Below are positions 51,801-60,596 of a stretch of 64,000 bases of DNA, piece by piece. This stretch comes from Streptomyces termitum (GTDB taxonomy: Bacteria; Actinomycetota; Actinomycetes; Streptomycetales; Streptomycetaceae): contig NZ_BMUL01000016.1 in assembly GCF_014650175.1 (NCBI RefSeq), forward strand, positions 1-64,000, given 5' to 3'. The position numbers and the translations under genes were made by a program. The notes under the pieces are model-generated. The model made no database searches. It had not been told where the DNA came from and saw nothing but the letters and a program-made list of their open reading frames with translations. How positions within the stretch are numbered: position 1 is the first letter of the stretch; every line of letters starts with the position of its first letter.

Positions 51801-51844
51801 GCGCCGGGGCCCCGGGGAGGGGAGACTCCCCGGGGCCCCGGCGC
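51801..51844. terminator. Perfect 19-bp hairpin, two-way terminator
   Basis: GCGCCGGGGCCCCGGGGAG (51801-51819) pairs perfectly with 51826-51844 around a 6-nt loop. It lies between the bL37-like gene and the convergent cobM gene. Confidence 0.85.
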
Positions 51845-51864
51845 GTCCGCGTCCGGCGGGTCCG

Positions 51865-52614
51865 TCAGCAGGTGTGGCGGTCGCGGGCCGGGTCGTAGAG
51901 GTGGCTGTCGCGGAAGGCGGAGGCGGCGAGGGTGCGGCCGACGAGGATGACGGCGGTCTTGGTGATGCCGGCCTCCCGCACCTGGTCGGCGATGTCGGCG
52001 AGGGTGCCCCGCAGGATCGTCTCGTCGGGGCGGCTGGCGAGGGCGACGACGGCGGCGGGGCAGTCCGCGCCGTAGTGGGGGAGGAGTTCGGAGACGATCC
52101 GGTCGGCGTAGCGGGCGCCGAGGTGGAGGACGAGCAGGGCGCCGCTGCGGCCGAGGGTGGCGAGGTCCTCGCCCTCGGGCATGGGGGTGGCCTGCTGGGC
52201 GACGCGGGTGAGGACGACGGTCTGGCCGACGGTGGGGACGGTGAGTTCCCGCTTGAGGGCGGCCGCGGCGGCGGCGAAGGCGGGGACGCCGGGCACGACC
52301 TCGTACGGGATGCCCAGCGCGTCGAGCCGCCGCATCTGCTCGGCCATGGCGGAGAAGACGGACGGGTCGCCGGAGTGGAGGCGGGCGACGTCGTGTCCGG
52401 CCGCGTGGGCGGCGGCGATCTCGGCGACGATCCCGTCGAGGTCCATCCGCGCGGTGTCGACGAGCTTGGCGCCGGGCGGGCACTCGGCGAGGAGTTCGCG
52501 GGGGACGAGGGAGCCGGCGTAGAGGCAGACCCCGCAGGCGGCGAGGGTGCGGGCGCCGCGGACGGTGATGAGGTCGGCGGCGCCGGGGCCCGCGCCGATG
52601 AAGTGGACGGTCAT
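51865..52614 (-). CDS. cobM: Precorrin-4 C11-methyltransferase CobM
   Basis: 249 residues of the SAM-dependent tetrapyrrole methylase fold: VHFIGAGPGAADLITVRG, YAGSLVPRELL, RLHSGDPSVFSAMAEQ and VPGVPAFAAAAAALKREL. Acts after CobJ. Its ATG overlaps the cobL stop (ATGA). It is separated from the rest of the cob genes by the accessory block. Confidence 0.97.
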   Translation of the reverse strand: MTVHFIGAGPGAADLITVRGARTLAACGVCLYAGSLVPRELLAECPPGAKLVDTARMDLDGIVAEIAAAHAAGHDVARLHSGDPSVFSAMAEQMRRLDALGIPYEVVPGVPAFAAAAAALKRELTVPTVGQTVVLTRVAQQATPMPEGEDLATLGRSGALLVLHLGARYADRIVSELLPHYGADCPAAVVALASRPDETILRGTLADIADQVREAGITKTAVILVGRTLAASAFRDSHLYDPARDRHTC

Positions 52615-53837
52615 GCCTCTGGAGAACCCTTCGTTACGGACCATTGGGTGACGGGCATCGCGGTGCGCCAGCCGGTGAAGCCGCCGACGGGGACGGCGGT
52701 GGAGACCGCGAGCCGGACGAGTTCGCCGCCGTGGCGGCGGTACCGGTCGGCGAGCAGCGCCTCGGATTCGAGCGTCACGGTGTTGGCGACGAGCCGGCCG
52801 CCGTCGGGGAGCGCGTCCCAGCAGGCGTCGAGGAGGCCGGGGGCGGTGAGGCCGCCGCCGATGAAGATGGCGTCGGGGGTCTCCAGGCCGGCCAGTCCGG
52901 CGGGGGCGGCGGCGGTGACGACGCGGAGGCCGGGGACGCCGAGGGCGGCGGCGTTGCGGATGATGCGGGCGGCCCGTTCGGGGGAGCGTTCGACGGCGAC
53001 CGCCCGGCAGGTGCGGTGGGCGCGCATCCACTCGATGCCGAGGGAGCCGGAGCCGCCGCCGACGTCCCAGAGAAGTTCGCCGGGGGCGGGGGCGAGGGCG
53101 GCGAGGGTGGCGGCGCGGACGTGCCGCTTGGTGAGCTGCCCGTCGTGCTCGTACGCCTCGTCGGGCAGGCCGGGGACGGCGCCGAGGCGGCGGGTGCCGG
53201 GGTCGCGGACGCAGTCGAGGGCGAGGACGTGGAGGGCGTCGGTGCGCGGGTGCGGCCAGTCGGCGGCGGTGGCGTCGAGGGTCCGCTCGGCGGGGCCGCC
53301 GAGCTGTTCGAGGACCCGGATCCGGGTGCCGCCCCAGCCGGCCTCCCGCAGCAGCGCGGCGACCCGCGCCGGGGTCTCGGGGCCCTCGCCGAGGAGGAGC
53401 AGCCGGCGCCCGGGGTGGAGGGCGGCGCGCACGGTGTCGAGGGGGCGGGCGACGAGCGAGAGCGTCTCGACGGCCTCCAGGGGCCAGCCGAGGCGGGCGC
53501 AGGCGTAGGAGACGGAGGAGGGGTGCGGGTGGATGTCGAGCGGCCGGCCGGGGGCGGTCTCGGCGAGGGTGCGGGCGATGCCGTGGAAGGAGGGGTCGCC
53601 GCTGGCGAGGACGGCGATCCGGCGTCCGGCGTGGGCGGCGAGGAGGCCGGGGACGGCCGCGCGGAGCGGGGACGGCCAGGGGACGCGGTCACCGGGGCAG
53701 GCGTCCTCGGGGAGGAGGGCGAGCTGGCGGGGGCCGCCGATCAGCACCTCGGCGGTGCGCAGGGGGCGGCGGGAGGTCTCGGGGAGCCCGTCCCAGCCGT
53801 CCGCGCCGATTCCGACGACCGATATCGCACCGTTCAC
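52611..53837 (-). CDS. cobL: Precorrin-6Y C5,15-methyltransferase (decarboxylating) CobL
   Basis: 408 residues: an N-terminal CbiE-type methylase (SVVGIGADGWDGL, LASGDPSFHGIA) and a C-terminal CbiT-type domain (LLWDVGGGSGSLGIEWMR) which methylates C15 and decarboxylates the acetate side chain. Normal length of the fused enzyme. Start is GTG. The minisatellite lies 110 bp upstream of the start. Confidence 0.96.
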   Translation of the reverse strand: MNGAISVVGIGADGWDGLPETSRRPLRTAEVLIGGPRQLALLPEDACPGDRVPWPSPLRAAVPGLLAAHAGRRIAVLASGDPSFHGIARTLAETAPGRPLDIHPHPSSVSYACARLGWPLEAVETLSLVARPLDTVRAALHPGRRLLLLGEGPETPARVAALLREAGWGGTRIRVLEQLGGPAERTLDATAADWPHPRTDALHVLALDCVRDPGTRRLGAVPGLPDEAYEHDGQLTKRHVRAATLAALAPAPGELLWDVGGGSGSLGIEWMRAHRTCRAVAVERSPERAARIIRNAAALGVPGLRVVTAAAPAGLAGLETPDAIFIGGGLTAPGLLDACWDALPDGGRLVANTVTLESEALLADRYRRHGGELVRLAVSTAVPVGGFTGWRTAMPVTQWSVTKGSPEA

Positions 53838-53946
53838 GCCGGGGACTCTACGTGAGGGCGGCGGGCGGGCGGCACGTGGCGGACCTCACGGGGCCCGCCG
53901 GGAGGCCGCGCGGGGCGTCCGTACGGGGGCTCGCCTCGCGGAGCTC

Positions 53947-54072
53947 GTACAAGAGGTTTTGTACGAGAGGTTTTGTACGACGGGTTCCGTACGACGGGTT
54001 TCGTGCGACGGGTTTCGTGCGACGGGTTTCGTGCGACGGGTTTCGTGCGACGGGTTCCGTGCGACGGGTTCC
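53947..54072. repeat. 14-bp minisatellite, nine units
   Basis: Nine head-to-tail copies of GTRCGACGGGTTYC; the first two units are the most divergent (GTACAAGAGGTTTT, GTACGAGAGGTTTT), the middle four almost identical, as in a recently expanded array. It lies between the starts/ends of cobL and the DUF6126 gene. Confidence 0.95.
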
Positions 54073-54099
54073 GTGCGGCTCCGGGGAGTGGGGCCGTGC

Positions 54100-54240
54100 C
54101 TACTTCTGCGCGTTCTGGCCCACGTAGAAGAGGATCCAGACGAAGCCGGCGAAGGCGTGGGTGGCGAAGACGTAGACGAAGACGCGGAGCATCACGCCCC
54201 GCTCCTTCCAGCTCTCGTTGTCGTGCGTCTTCTCGGTCAT
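54100..54240 (-). CDS. DUF6126 family small membrane protein, 46 aa
   Basis: Begins with a charged helix (NESWKERGVMLRVFVYVF) and has one membrane helix through FAGFVWILFYVG. This matches the small single-span DUF6126 family of streptomycetes. Function unknown. Divergent from the flavin monooxygenase operon. Confidence 0.8.
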   Translation of the reverse strand: MTEKTHDNESWKERGVMLRVFVYVFATHAFAGFVWILFYVGQNAQK

Positions 54241-54307
54241 GGCGTCCAGGGTACGGGCGCCGCGGCGGGGGCGGGAATGCGGGCGGGGGTGGCACCGTTG
54301 ACAGTGA

Positions 54308-54325
54308 TGGTTTAAGATTCAACCA
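54308..54325. promoter_or_regulatory. Candidate operator upstream of LLM monooxygenase
   Basis: TGGTT-taagattc-AACCA inverted repeat in an AT-rich patch; a TTGACA lies at 54298-54303 and TAAGAT at 54313-54318. Size and symmetry suit a MarR-type site. Confidence 0.4.
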
Positions 54326-54368
54326 CTAGCCGGAAAGCCACCGGCGAGAACCGCGAGAGGTGACCACG

Positions 54369-55445
54369 ATGCAGTTCGGGATCTTCACCGTCGGCGACGT
54401 GACGGCCGACCCCACCACCGGCCGCACCCCCACCGAGCACGAGCGCATCAAGAACACGGTCGCCATCGCGCTCAAGGCCGAGGAGGTCGGGCTCGACGTC
54501 TTCGCGACCGGCGAGCACCACAACCCGCCGTTCGTCCCGTCCTCCCCCACCACCCTCCTCGGGCACATCGCCGCCCGCACCGAGAACCTGATCCTGTCCA
54601 CGTCCACGACCCTCATCACCACCAACGACCCGGTGAAGATCGCCGAGGACTACGCGACCCTCCAGCACCTCGCCGACGGCCGCGTGGACCTGATGATGGG
54701 CCGCGGCAACACCGGCCCGGTCTACCCGTGGTTCGGCCAGGACATCCGCCAGGGCATCCCGCTCGCCATCGAGAACTACGCGCTGCTCCACAAGCTGTGG
54801 AGGGAGGACGTGGTCGACTGGGAGGGCAAGTTCCGCAGCGCCCTCCAGGGCTTCACCTCCACCCCGCGCCCGCTCGACGGCGTCCCGCCGTTCGTCTGGC
54901 ACGGCTCCATCCGCTCCCCGGAGATCGCCGAGCAGGCCGCGTACTACGGCGACGGCTTCTTCGCCAACCACATCTTCTGGCCCAAGCAGCACACCGAGAA
55001 GATGGTCCGGCTCTACCGCCAGCGGTACGCGCACTACGGGCACGGCACCGAGGAGCAGGCCATCGTCGGCCTCGGCGGCCAGGTCTTCCTGCGGAAGAAC
55101 TCGCAGGACGCGGTGCGGGAGTTCCGCCCGTACTTCGACAACGCCCCGGTCTACGGCCACGGCCCCTCCCTGGAGGAGTTCAGCAGCCAGACCCCGCTGA
55201 CCGTCGGCTCCCCGCAGGAGGTCATCGAGCGCACCCTGTCCTTCCGCGACTACGTCGGCGACTACCAGCGCCAGCTGTTCCTCGTCGACCACGCCGGACT
55301 GCCCCTCAAGACCGTCCTGGAGCAGCTCGACCTCCTCGGCGAGGAGGTCGTCCCGGTGCTCCGCAAGGAGTTCGCGAACCTCCGCCCCGCGGGCGTCCCC
55401 GAGACCGCCCCGCTCCACCCGGCCCTCGTCAAGAAGGAGGCGTAA
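54369..55445 (+). CDS. LLM-class flavin-dependent oxidoreductase (CE1758 type)
   Basis: 358 residues of the luciferase-like TIM barrel: MQFGIFTVGD, then TGEHHNPPFVPSSP and DLMMGRGNTGPVYPWFGQD, which bind reduced flavin. The next gene, 6 bp downstream, is an FMN reductase, giving a complete two-component monooxygenase; the same pair is known from Corynebacterium (CE1758/CE1759 families). Substrate unknown. Confidence 0.95.
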   Translation: MQFGIFTVGDVTADPTTGRTPTEHERIKNTVAIALKAEEVGLDVFATGEHHNPPFVPSSPTTLLGHIAARTENLILSTSTTLITTNDPVKIAEDYATLQHLADGRVDLMMGRGNTGPVYPWFGQDIRQGIPLAIENYALLHKLWREDVVDWEGKFRSALQGFTSTPRPLDGVPPFVWHGSIRSPEIAEQAAYYGDGFFANHIFWPKQHTEKMVRLYRQRYAHYGHGTEEQAIVGLGGQVFLRKNSQDAVREFRPYFDNAPVYGHGPSLEEFSSQTPLTVGSPQEVIERTLSFRDYVGDYQRQLFLVDHAGLPLKTVLEQLDLLGEEVVPVLRKEFANLRPAGVPETAPLHPALVKKEA

Positions 55446-55451
55446 CCCGAC

Positions 55452-56075
55452 ATGCGCACGCTCAAGCTGGTCGCCGTCTCGGCCGGCCTCAGCAGCCCCT
55501 CCTCCACCCGGCTGCTCGCCGACCGCCTCCTCCAGGCCACCCGCTACAAGCTCGCCGAGCAGGAGTACGCCGTCGACGTCGAGGTCCTCGAACTGCGCGA
55601 CCTCGCCGTGGACATCGCGCACCACTTCACCACCGGCTTCCCCTCGGAGAAGCTCCAGGGGGCCCTGGACCGGGTGACCGGCGCGGACGGCGTCATCGCG
55701 GTGACGCCCGTCTTCACCGCCTCCTACAGCGGCCTGTTCAAGTCCTTCTTCGACCTGGTCGACCCGGCGGCGCTCACCGGCACGCCCGTCCTGATCGGCG
55801 CGACCGGCGGCACCGCCCGCCACTCCCTCATCCTCGACCACGCCCTGCGCCCCCTCTTCTCCTACCTGCGGGCCCTGATCTCCCCGACCGCCGTCTACGC
55901 GGCCTCGGAGGACTGGGGCAGCGGCGGCGACGCGTACACGGAGGGCCTGCCGGCCCGGATCACCCGGGCGGGCGAGGAGTTCGCGGCGCTGGTCTCGACG
56001 GCGGGCCGGAGGCACGAGGAGGAAGAGGAGGTCGTCCCCTTCGAGAAGCAGTGGGCCGACCTGCGCTTCGACTGA
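55452..56075 (+). CDS. NAD(P)H-dependent FMN reductase (CE1759 type)
   Basis: 207 residues, flavodoxin-like: AVSAGLSSPSSTRLLADRL is the phosphate-binding loop and VTPVFTASYSGLFKSFFD the flavin loop. It should supply reduced FMN to the upstream monooxygenase. A Rho-independent-type terminator follows. Confidence 0.95.
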   Translation: MRTLKLVAVSAGLSSPSSTRLLADRLLQATRYKLAEQEYAVDVEVLELRDLAVDIAHHFTTGFPSEKLQGALDRVTGADGVIAVTPVFTASYSGLFKSFFDLVDPAALTGTPVLIGATGGTARHSLILDHALRPLFSYLRALISPTAVYAASEDWGSGGDAYTEGLPARITRAGEEFAALVSTAGRRHEEEEEVVPFEKQWADLRFD

Positions 56076-56114
56076 CCCCCGAAGAGGCCCGAAGGGCCCC
56101 TGTCCGAAAGTCCC

Positions 56115-56160
56115 CCGAAGACCCTCCGAAAGACCCTCGGAGGGCCTTCGGCCGTTTTGT
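56115..56160 (+). terminator. Rho-independent-type terminator of monooxygenase operon
   Basis: A 15-bp stem with one mismatch (CCGAAGACCCTCCGA with TCGGAGGGCCTTCGG) around 7 nt, followed by the T-rich CCGTTTTGTT. Confidence 0.85.
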
Positions 56161-56234
56161 TACGTTGTGGACAGAGGCCGTCGCGGGCAGAGGCTCCCGG
56201 CGGCGGGCGACCCGACGACGGACGGAGGTCGGCG

Positions 56235-56669
56235 ATGACCGGCGGCAGGATCGTGGTGGGCGTGGACGGCTCCGAGCCCTCCCTGAAGGCACTGAAGTGG
56301 GCGGCCGCGCAGGCGGCGCTCACCGGGGACACCCTCCACGCGGTGATCAGCTGGGAGTACCCGGCGTCCTGGGCGACGCTGATGCCGGGCGTCCCGCCGG
56401 AGTTCGACCCCGAGCAGCTCGCCCGGCAGATCCTCGACCAGTCCCTCGAACAGGCCCTCACCCCCGAGGAGGCCGCCGCGGCGACCCGCACGGTCGTCGG
56501 GGGCAACGCGGCCCAGGCCCTCATCGACCAGGCCGAGGGCGCCGCGCTGCTCGTCGTCGGCGACCGCGGCTACAGCGGCTTCAAGGCCGCCGTCCTCGGC
56601 TCCGTCTCCTCCAACGTCGCCCAGCACGCGCCCTGCCCGGTCGTCGTCGTCCGGGGCGAGACGGCCTGA
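56235..56669 (+). CDS. Universal stress protein (UspA family)
   Basis: 144 residues, single Usp domain. GRIVVGVDGSEPSLKAL opens the fold and the ATP-binding G-x2-G-x9-G-S motif is present as GDRGYSGFKAAVLGSVS. ATP-binding Usp proteins are induced in stress or dormancy. GGAGG precedes the ATG. Confidence 0.96.
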   Translation: MTGGRIVVGVDGSEPSLKALKWAAAQAALTGDTLHAVISWEYPASWATLMPGVPPEFDPEQLARQILDQSLEQALTPEEAAAATRTVVGGNAAQALIDQAEGAALLVVGDRGYSGFKAAVLGSVSSNVAQHAPCPVVVVRGETA

Positions 56670-56671
56670 CC

Positions 56672-56717
56672 CCGCGCGAAGGGCCCCGCACCGGCCGGTG
56701 CGGGGCCCTTCGCGCGG
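56672..56717. terminator. Perfect 46-nt palindrome, two-way terminator
   Basis: Two exact 23-bp arms with no spacer, centred at 56694/56695, two bases after the Usp stop codon and 28 bp before the convergent gene end. Confidence 0.85.
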
Positions 56718-56744
56718 TACGGCCCTTCGCGCGGTACGGGGGGA

Positions 56745-57149
56745 TCAGTACGGCGCCGGGTGCCCCGTGGCGTCCTCGTGCGTGTAGAACAGGTAGAACA
56801 TGCCCGCGGTGACCGCGCCCGCCATCGCCAGGCCCAGGCCGCTGGAGGACAGGACGCTGGCGCCGGAGAGGCTGTAGAGGAAGCCGGTGGCGCCGCCGGT
56901 GACCGCGCCCCAGGCGACCGCGCGCAGTTCGCGGGGCAGGACGTGGGCGTACGTCCGCAGGGCGTACAGGGCGCCCGCGAGGACGACCGCGGAGATCAGG
57001 CCGAGCCAGAGCTGGCCCCAGGTGAGGCCCCCGCCGTGGCGCGAGACCGTCGCGGCGTACAGCCCGTACAGGACGCCGATGACGGCGGGGAGGACGGCGC
57101 CGTGCAGTCGCACGGGGCGCCGCGCGGGTACCGCTGCGTGTGCGGCCAT
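56745..57149 (-). CDS. Small four-helix membrane protein, 134 aa
   Basis: After a short basic tail there are four hydrophobic segments (AVLPAVIGVLYGLYAATVS; LWLGLISAVVLAGALYAL; VAWGAVTGGATGFLYSL; GLAMAGAVTAGMFYLFY). Family of unknown function, common in streptomycetes. Stand-alone gene. Confidence 0.85.
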   Translation of the reverse strand: MAAHAAVPARRPVRLHGAVLPAVIGVLYGLYAATVSRHGGGLTWGQLWLGLISAVVLAGALYALRTYAHVLPRELRAVAWGAVTGGATGFLYSLSGASVLSSSGLGLAMAGAVTAGMFYLFYTHEDATGHPAPY

Positions 57150-57314
57150 GGCGGGAGCTCCTTCGTCTCGCCCCCCTGCTGCTGCACCCTCCAGGGCACA
57201 CCCGCCGCCGGTGTCCCGCAAGTGGATCAGGAGCCGCCGCGCCTCCCCGGGGCCCTCACCCGTTCGGCTCAGTCCGGCGCGTCGGATTCGCACATCTGAT
57301 CCCACGATGGGGGC

Positions 57315-57764
57315 ATGAGCCAGAACAACGCACCTCCCCGGCCGGACGCCCCGCGTCCGGGCAAGTCGGGCGACGCGGCGGCCTGGGCCTCCGGCGGCAC
57401 CCTCTTCGCCGGCGTCCTCATGCTGGTCACCGGCTTCATGGACGTCTTCCAGGGCATCGCCGGCATCGCCGAGGACGACGTCTACGCCCGCATCGGCGAC
57501 TACGTCTTCAAGTTCAACCTCACCACGTGGGGCTGGATCCACCTGATCCTCGGCGTTGTCGTCGCCATCGCCGGCTACGGCATCCTCAAGGGCGCCGAGT
57601 GGGGCCGGGTCGCGGGCATCGCCCTGGCCTCGCTCAACATCATCGCCCAGTTCCTCTTCCTGCCCTACCAGCCGTGGTGGGCGCTCTTCTCCATGGCCAT
57701 CTCGGTCTTCGTGATCTGGGCCCTGGCCTCGGACGACGCCTACGGGCCCGGCGAGCGGTACTGA
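57315..57764 (+). CDS. DUF7144-type four-helix membrane protein
   Basis: 149 residues. SGGTLFAGVLMLVTGFMDVFQGI is helix 1, followed by a short external loop (DDVYARIGDYVFKFNLTTW) and three more helices ending in WALASDD. The pattern matches the widespread actinomycete family now called DUF7144. Function unknown. Confidence 0.85.
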   Translation: MSQNNAPPRPDAPRPGKSGDAAAWASGGTLFAGVLMLVTGFMDVFQGIAGIAEDDVYARIGDYVFKFNLTTWGWIHLILGVVVAIAGYGILKGAEWGRVAGIALASLNIIAQFLFLPYQPWWALFSMAISVFVIWALASDDAYGPGERY

Positions 57765-57772
57765 GGTCCCGG

Positions 57773-58237
57773 ATGCCCCCACGACACCTCCGGCGCCCCG
57801 GCCCGTCCCGGCCCCGGCGCCGGGGCGCGGCCGCCGCCGCGCTCCTGGTCCTCGCCGCCGTGACCGGCTGCGACGCCGCCAAGGAGACGGCGGGCGACCT
57901 CGTCTCCTCGGCGACCGCCGCCGTCGCCTCGGCCGCCCAGCGGAAGATGGACGAGATCAAGGACGGGGTGAACGCCACCGGCGACGTCCGGGCCGGGCCG
58001 ACCTCCACCGACGGGGACCGCACGGTCGCCACGATCACCGCCGCCAACCCCAAGGACACGACCGTCGACTACGCGGTCCTGGTCACCTTCCGGGACGACG
58101 GCGGGAACCTGCTCGACACGGTGGTCGTCACCCTCGACGGCGTCCCCCCGGGAGGCTCCAAGTCCGGTACGGCGCGCAGCAATCGCACCCTCTCCGGCCC
58201 GACGACCGCGGAGATCGGCCAGGCCCTGCGGCACTGA
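57773..58237 (+). CDS. Predicted small lipoprotein, 154 aa
   Basis: A basic start (RHLRRPGPSRPRRRG) and a hydrophobic core end in AVTGC (C33), a lipobox. The mature part has a helix and a beta-sandwich-like domain (VATITAANPKDTTVDYAVLV, TFRDDGGNLLDTVVVTL) resembling FxLYD-type domains. Starts 8 bp after the previous stop. Function unknown. Confidence 0.75.
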   Translation: MPPRHLRRPGPSRPRRRGAAAAALLVLAAVTGCDAAKETAGDLVSSATAAVASAAQRKMDEIKDGVNATGDVRAGPTSTDGDRTVATITAANPKDTTVDYAVLVTFRDDGGNLLDTVVVTLDGVPPGGSKSGTARSNRTLSGPTTAEIGQALRH

Positions 58238-58307
58238 CCGCGCGCACCGGCCACGCCCTCGCCGGCCTCGACCTGCGCGACGGGCGCTGATCGGCCACGC
58301 TGGGGGC

Positions 58308-58544
58308 ATGGACAACGAGCAGATCCTCGACGACATCGGAGCGCTCGTGGAGGAGGAACGCGCCCTGCGGCAGCGCACCGGCGGCCTCCTGCCCGAGGAG
58401 CGGGAGCGGCTGGCCGAGCTGGAGGTCCGGCTCGACCAGTGCTGGGACCTGCTGCGGCAGCGGCGCGCGAAGGCCGAGTTCGGCGAGGACCCCGACACGG
58501 CCGCCCTCCGCCCCGCCTCCGAGGTGGAGTCCTACCGCAGCTGA
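58308..58544 (+). CDS. DUF2630 family protein, 78 aa
   Basis: One long charged helix pair (ILDDIGALVEEERALRQRTG; LAELEVRLDQCWDLLRQRRA) typical of DUF2630, ending near VESYRS. Function unknown; common single gene in actinomycetes. Confidence 0.92.
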   Translation: MDNEQILDDIGALVEEERALRQRTGGLLPEERERLAELEVRLDQCWDLLRQRRAKAEFGEDPDTAALRPASEVESYRS

Positions 58545-58604
58545 CCTGCCCCTTCCGGCCGTCCGGACGGACCGGGGCGGCCCCGGGCGGCGTACGTTGA
58601 GGGC

Positions 58605-60596
58605 ATGGTTCGTGACGGGTCGAAGTCGCTCACCCCGCCCGCGTGGCTGACCGCGGGCCTGCGTCCCGCGCCCGCGCCCGTCCCCTGGGCGGCGGTCGTC
58701 CGCGCCGCGCTCGCCCTGTCGCTGCCGCTCGCGGCCGGGCTGGCCCTGGACCGGCCCGCGTACGGCGCCCTGGTGTCGATGGGCGCCCTGTCCGGCGTCA
58801 TCGGCGACACCGCCGACGCCTACCGGATGCGGGTCTTCAACATCGCCGTCCCGCAGCTCTTCGGCGCGCTCGGCGTCACCCTGGGCACCCTCGTCTTCGG
58901 GCAGGGCTGGCTCGCCGTCGCCACCCTCACCCTGGTCGCCCTCGTCTCCGGCATGATCTCGTCGATCGGCGCGGTCGCCTCCGCCGCCGGACTGCTCCTG
59001 CTGCTGAACGCCGTGGTCGGCGCCGGTCTGCCGATGCCCTCCCCCTGGTGGACCGCGCCGCTGCTGCTGACCCTCGGCGGCCTCGTCGTCCTCGCCCTGA
59101 CCCTGCTCGGCTGGCCGCTGCGCCGCACCGCGCCCGAACGGACCGCCGTCGCGGCGACGTACCGGACGGTGGCCGAGCTGTACGAGACGGCCGGCACGCC
59201 CGGCTACGAGCGGCGGCGGCACGCGGTCACCGCCTCCCTGAACCAGTCCTACGACCTCGTGCTGGCCCGCCGCACCCGCCAGCACGGCCGCACCTCCTCC
59301 CTCGCCCGGCTGCTCGCCCAGCTCAACGTCCTCATCCCGCTCCTGGAGGCCGCGCCCGCCGCCGACCTGCGGGCCCGCGTCCACGGCCCGCTGCCGCCCG
59401 CCGTCGCCGCCACCGTCCGCGCCCTCGCCGACACCATCGAGGAGGGCGGCGCGAGGGAGCGGCCCGCCCTGCCCGAGCCGCTGTTCGCCGCCCCCGCCCG
59501 CCCCTCCGAGCGGGCCGTCGAGCACGCCCTGCGGCACGCCGTCACCGTCGTCCACGAACCGGAGTCCGACCCGTCCCCGAGGTCGTCGACCAGGGGGGAC
59601 CTCCACGCCGACGACCGGCTCGGCCGGCCCGCCGCGCTCGCCGTCCGGGCCCGCCGCGCCGCCCGCGCCGTCCTGCTGTCCGAACCCTCCTGGCGGTACG
59701 GCCTGCGGCTCGCGCTCTGCATCGGCCTCGCCCAGGCCCTGGTGTCGCTGATCGCCGTGCCCCGCTCGTACTGGGTGGCGCTCACCGTCACCTTCGTCAT
59801 GAAGCCCGACTTCGGCTCGGTCTTCTCCCGCGCCGTGCTCCGCGCCGTCGGCACCTGCCTCGGCCTGGTCCTCGCCGCGCTCGTCCTCGCCGAAGTGCCG
59901 CGGGGCTGGTGGGACGTGCCGGTGATGGCGGTCCTCGCCGCCCTCGTCCCCGCCTTCTCCGCGAAGGGCTACGCCTTCCAGACCGCGGCCGTCACCCCGG
60001 TCATCCTGCTCCTCTCCGACACCCTCAACCAGGAGGGCTTCGGCCTCGTCCTGCCCCGCCTGTACGACTCCCTCATCGGCTGCGGCATCGCCCTCGTCGC
60101 CGGCTACCTGCTGTGGCCCGAGTCCTGGCACAGCCGGATCGGGGACCGGCTGGCCGAGGCGGTCGCGGACACCGCCGCCTACGTGGACCGGGCCTTCGGC
60201 CCCGATCCGGACGGCGGCGGCGCCCGGCTGCGGGCCCGCCGCAAGCTCTACCGGGACCTGTCGGCGGTGCGCTCCGAGTTCCAGCGGGCGCTGACCGAAC
60301 CGCCGCCGACCGGCCCCCGGGCCGCCGCCTGGTGGCCGCTGGCCATCGCCGTCGAACGGATCGTGGACGCCACCACCGCCGCCCGCATCCGGGTCGCGCA
60401 CGGCGCCCCGCCGCCCGACCCGGCCGAAGTCGCCGCCGTCGCCCGCGAACTGAGGGAGCTCGCGGAAGGTCTGCGCGCCTCGGCGACCCTGGTCCCGGTC
60501 CACGCCGACCTGCCCGAGGACACCGACGGGGTGCTCGCCCCGGTCCGCCAGGAAGTCCGCGCGGCCCGCGCCATCGCGGGACCCGAACTCGGCTGA
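58605..60596 (+). CDS. FUSC family membrane protein, predicted aromatic acid exporter
   Basis: 663 residues. N-terminal membrane block of six helices (about 28-180), a cytoplasmic helical region, then a second FUSC block with YWVALTVTFVMKPDFGSVFSRA-type sequence (read in part; PDFGS is the signature) and a C-terminal cytoplasmic tail. Related proteins (YccS, AaeB) export aromatic carboxylic acids. Single gene; substrate unknown. Confidence 0.92.
   Translation: MVRDGSKSLTPPAWLTAGLRPAPAPVPWAAVVRAALALSLPLAAGLALDRPAYGALVSMGALSGVIGDTADAYRMRVFNIAVPQLFGALGVTLGTLVFGQGWLAVATLTLVALVSGMISSIGAVASAAGLLLLLNAVVGAGLPMPSPWWTAPLLLTLGGLVVLALTLLGWPLRRTAPERTAVAATYRTVAELYETAGTPGYERRRHAVTASLNQSYDLVLARRTRQHGRTSSLARLLAQLNVLIPLLEAAPAADLRARVHGPLPPAVAATVRALADTIEEGGARERPALPEPLFAAPARPSERAVEHALRHAVTVVHEPESDPSPRSSTRGDLHADDRLGRPAALAVRARRAARAVLLSEPSWRYGLRLALCIGLAQALVSLIAVPRSYWVALTVTFVMKPDFGSVFSRAVLRAVGTCLGLVLAALVLAEVPRGWWDVPVMAVLAALVPAFSAKGYAFQTAAVTPVILLLSDTLNQEGFGLVLPRLYDSLIGCGIALVAGYLLWPESWHSRIGDRLAEAVADTAAYVDRAFGPDPDGGGARLRARRKLYRDLSAVRSEFQRALTEPPPTGPRAAAWWPLAIAVERIVDATTAARIRVAHGAPPPDPAEVAAVARELRELAEGLRASATLVPVHADLPEDTDGVLAPVRQEVRAARAIAGPELG

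Noticed and set aside
53947..54072. CRISPR array
   Set aside because: The 14-bp units are contiguous with no spacers and no cas genes are near.
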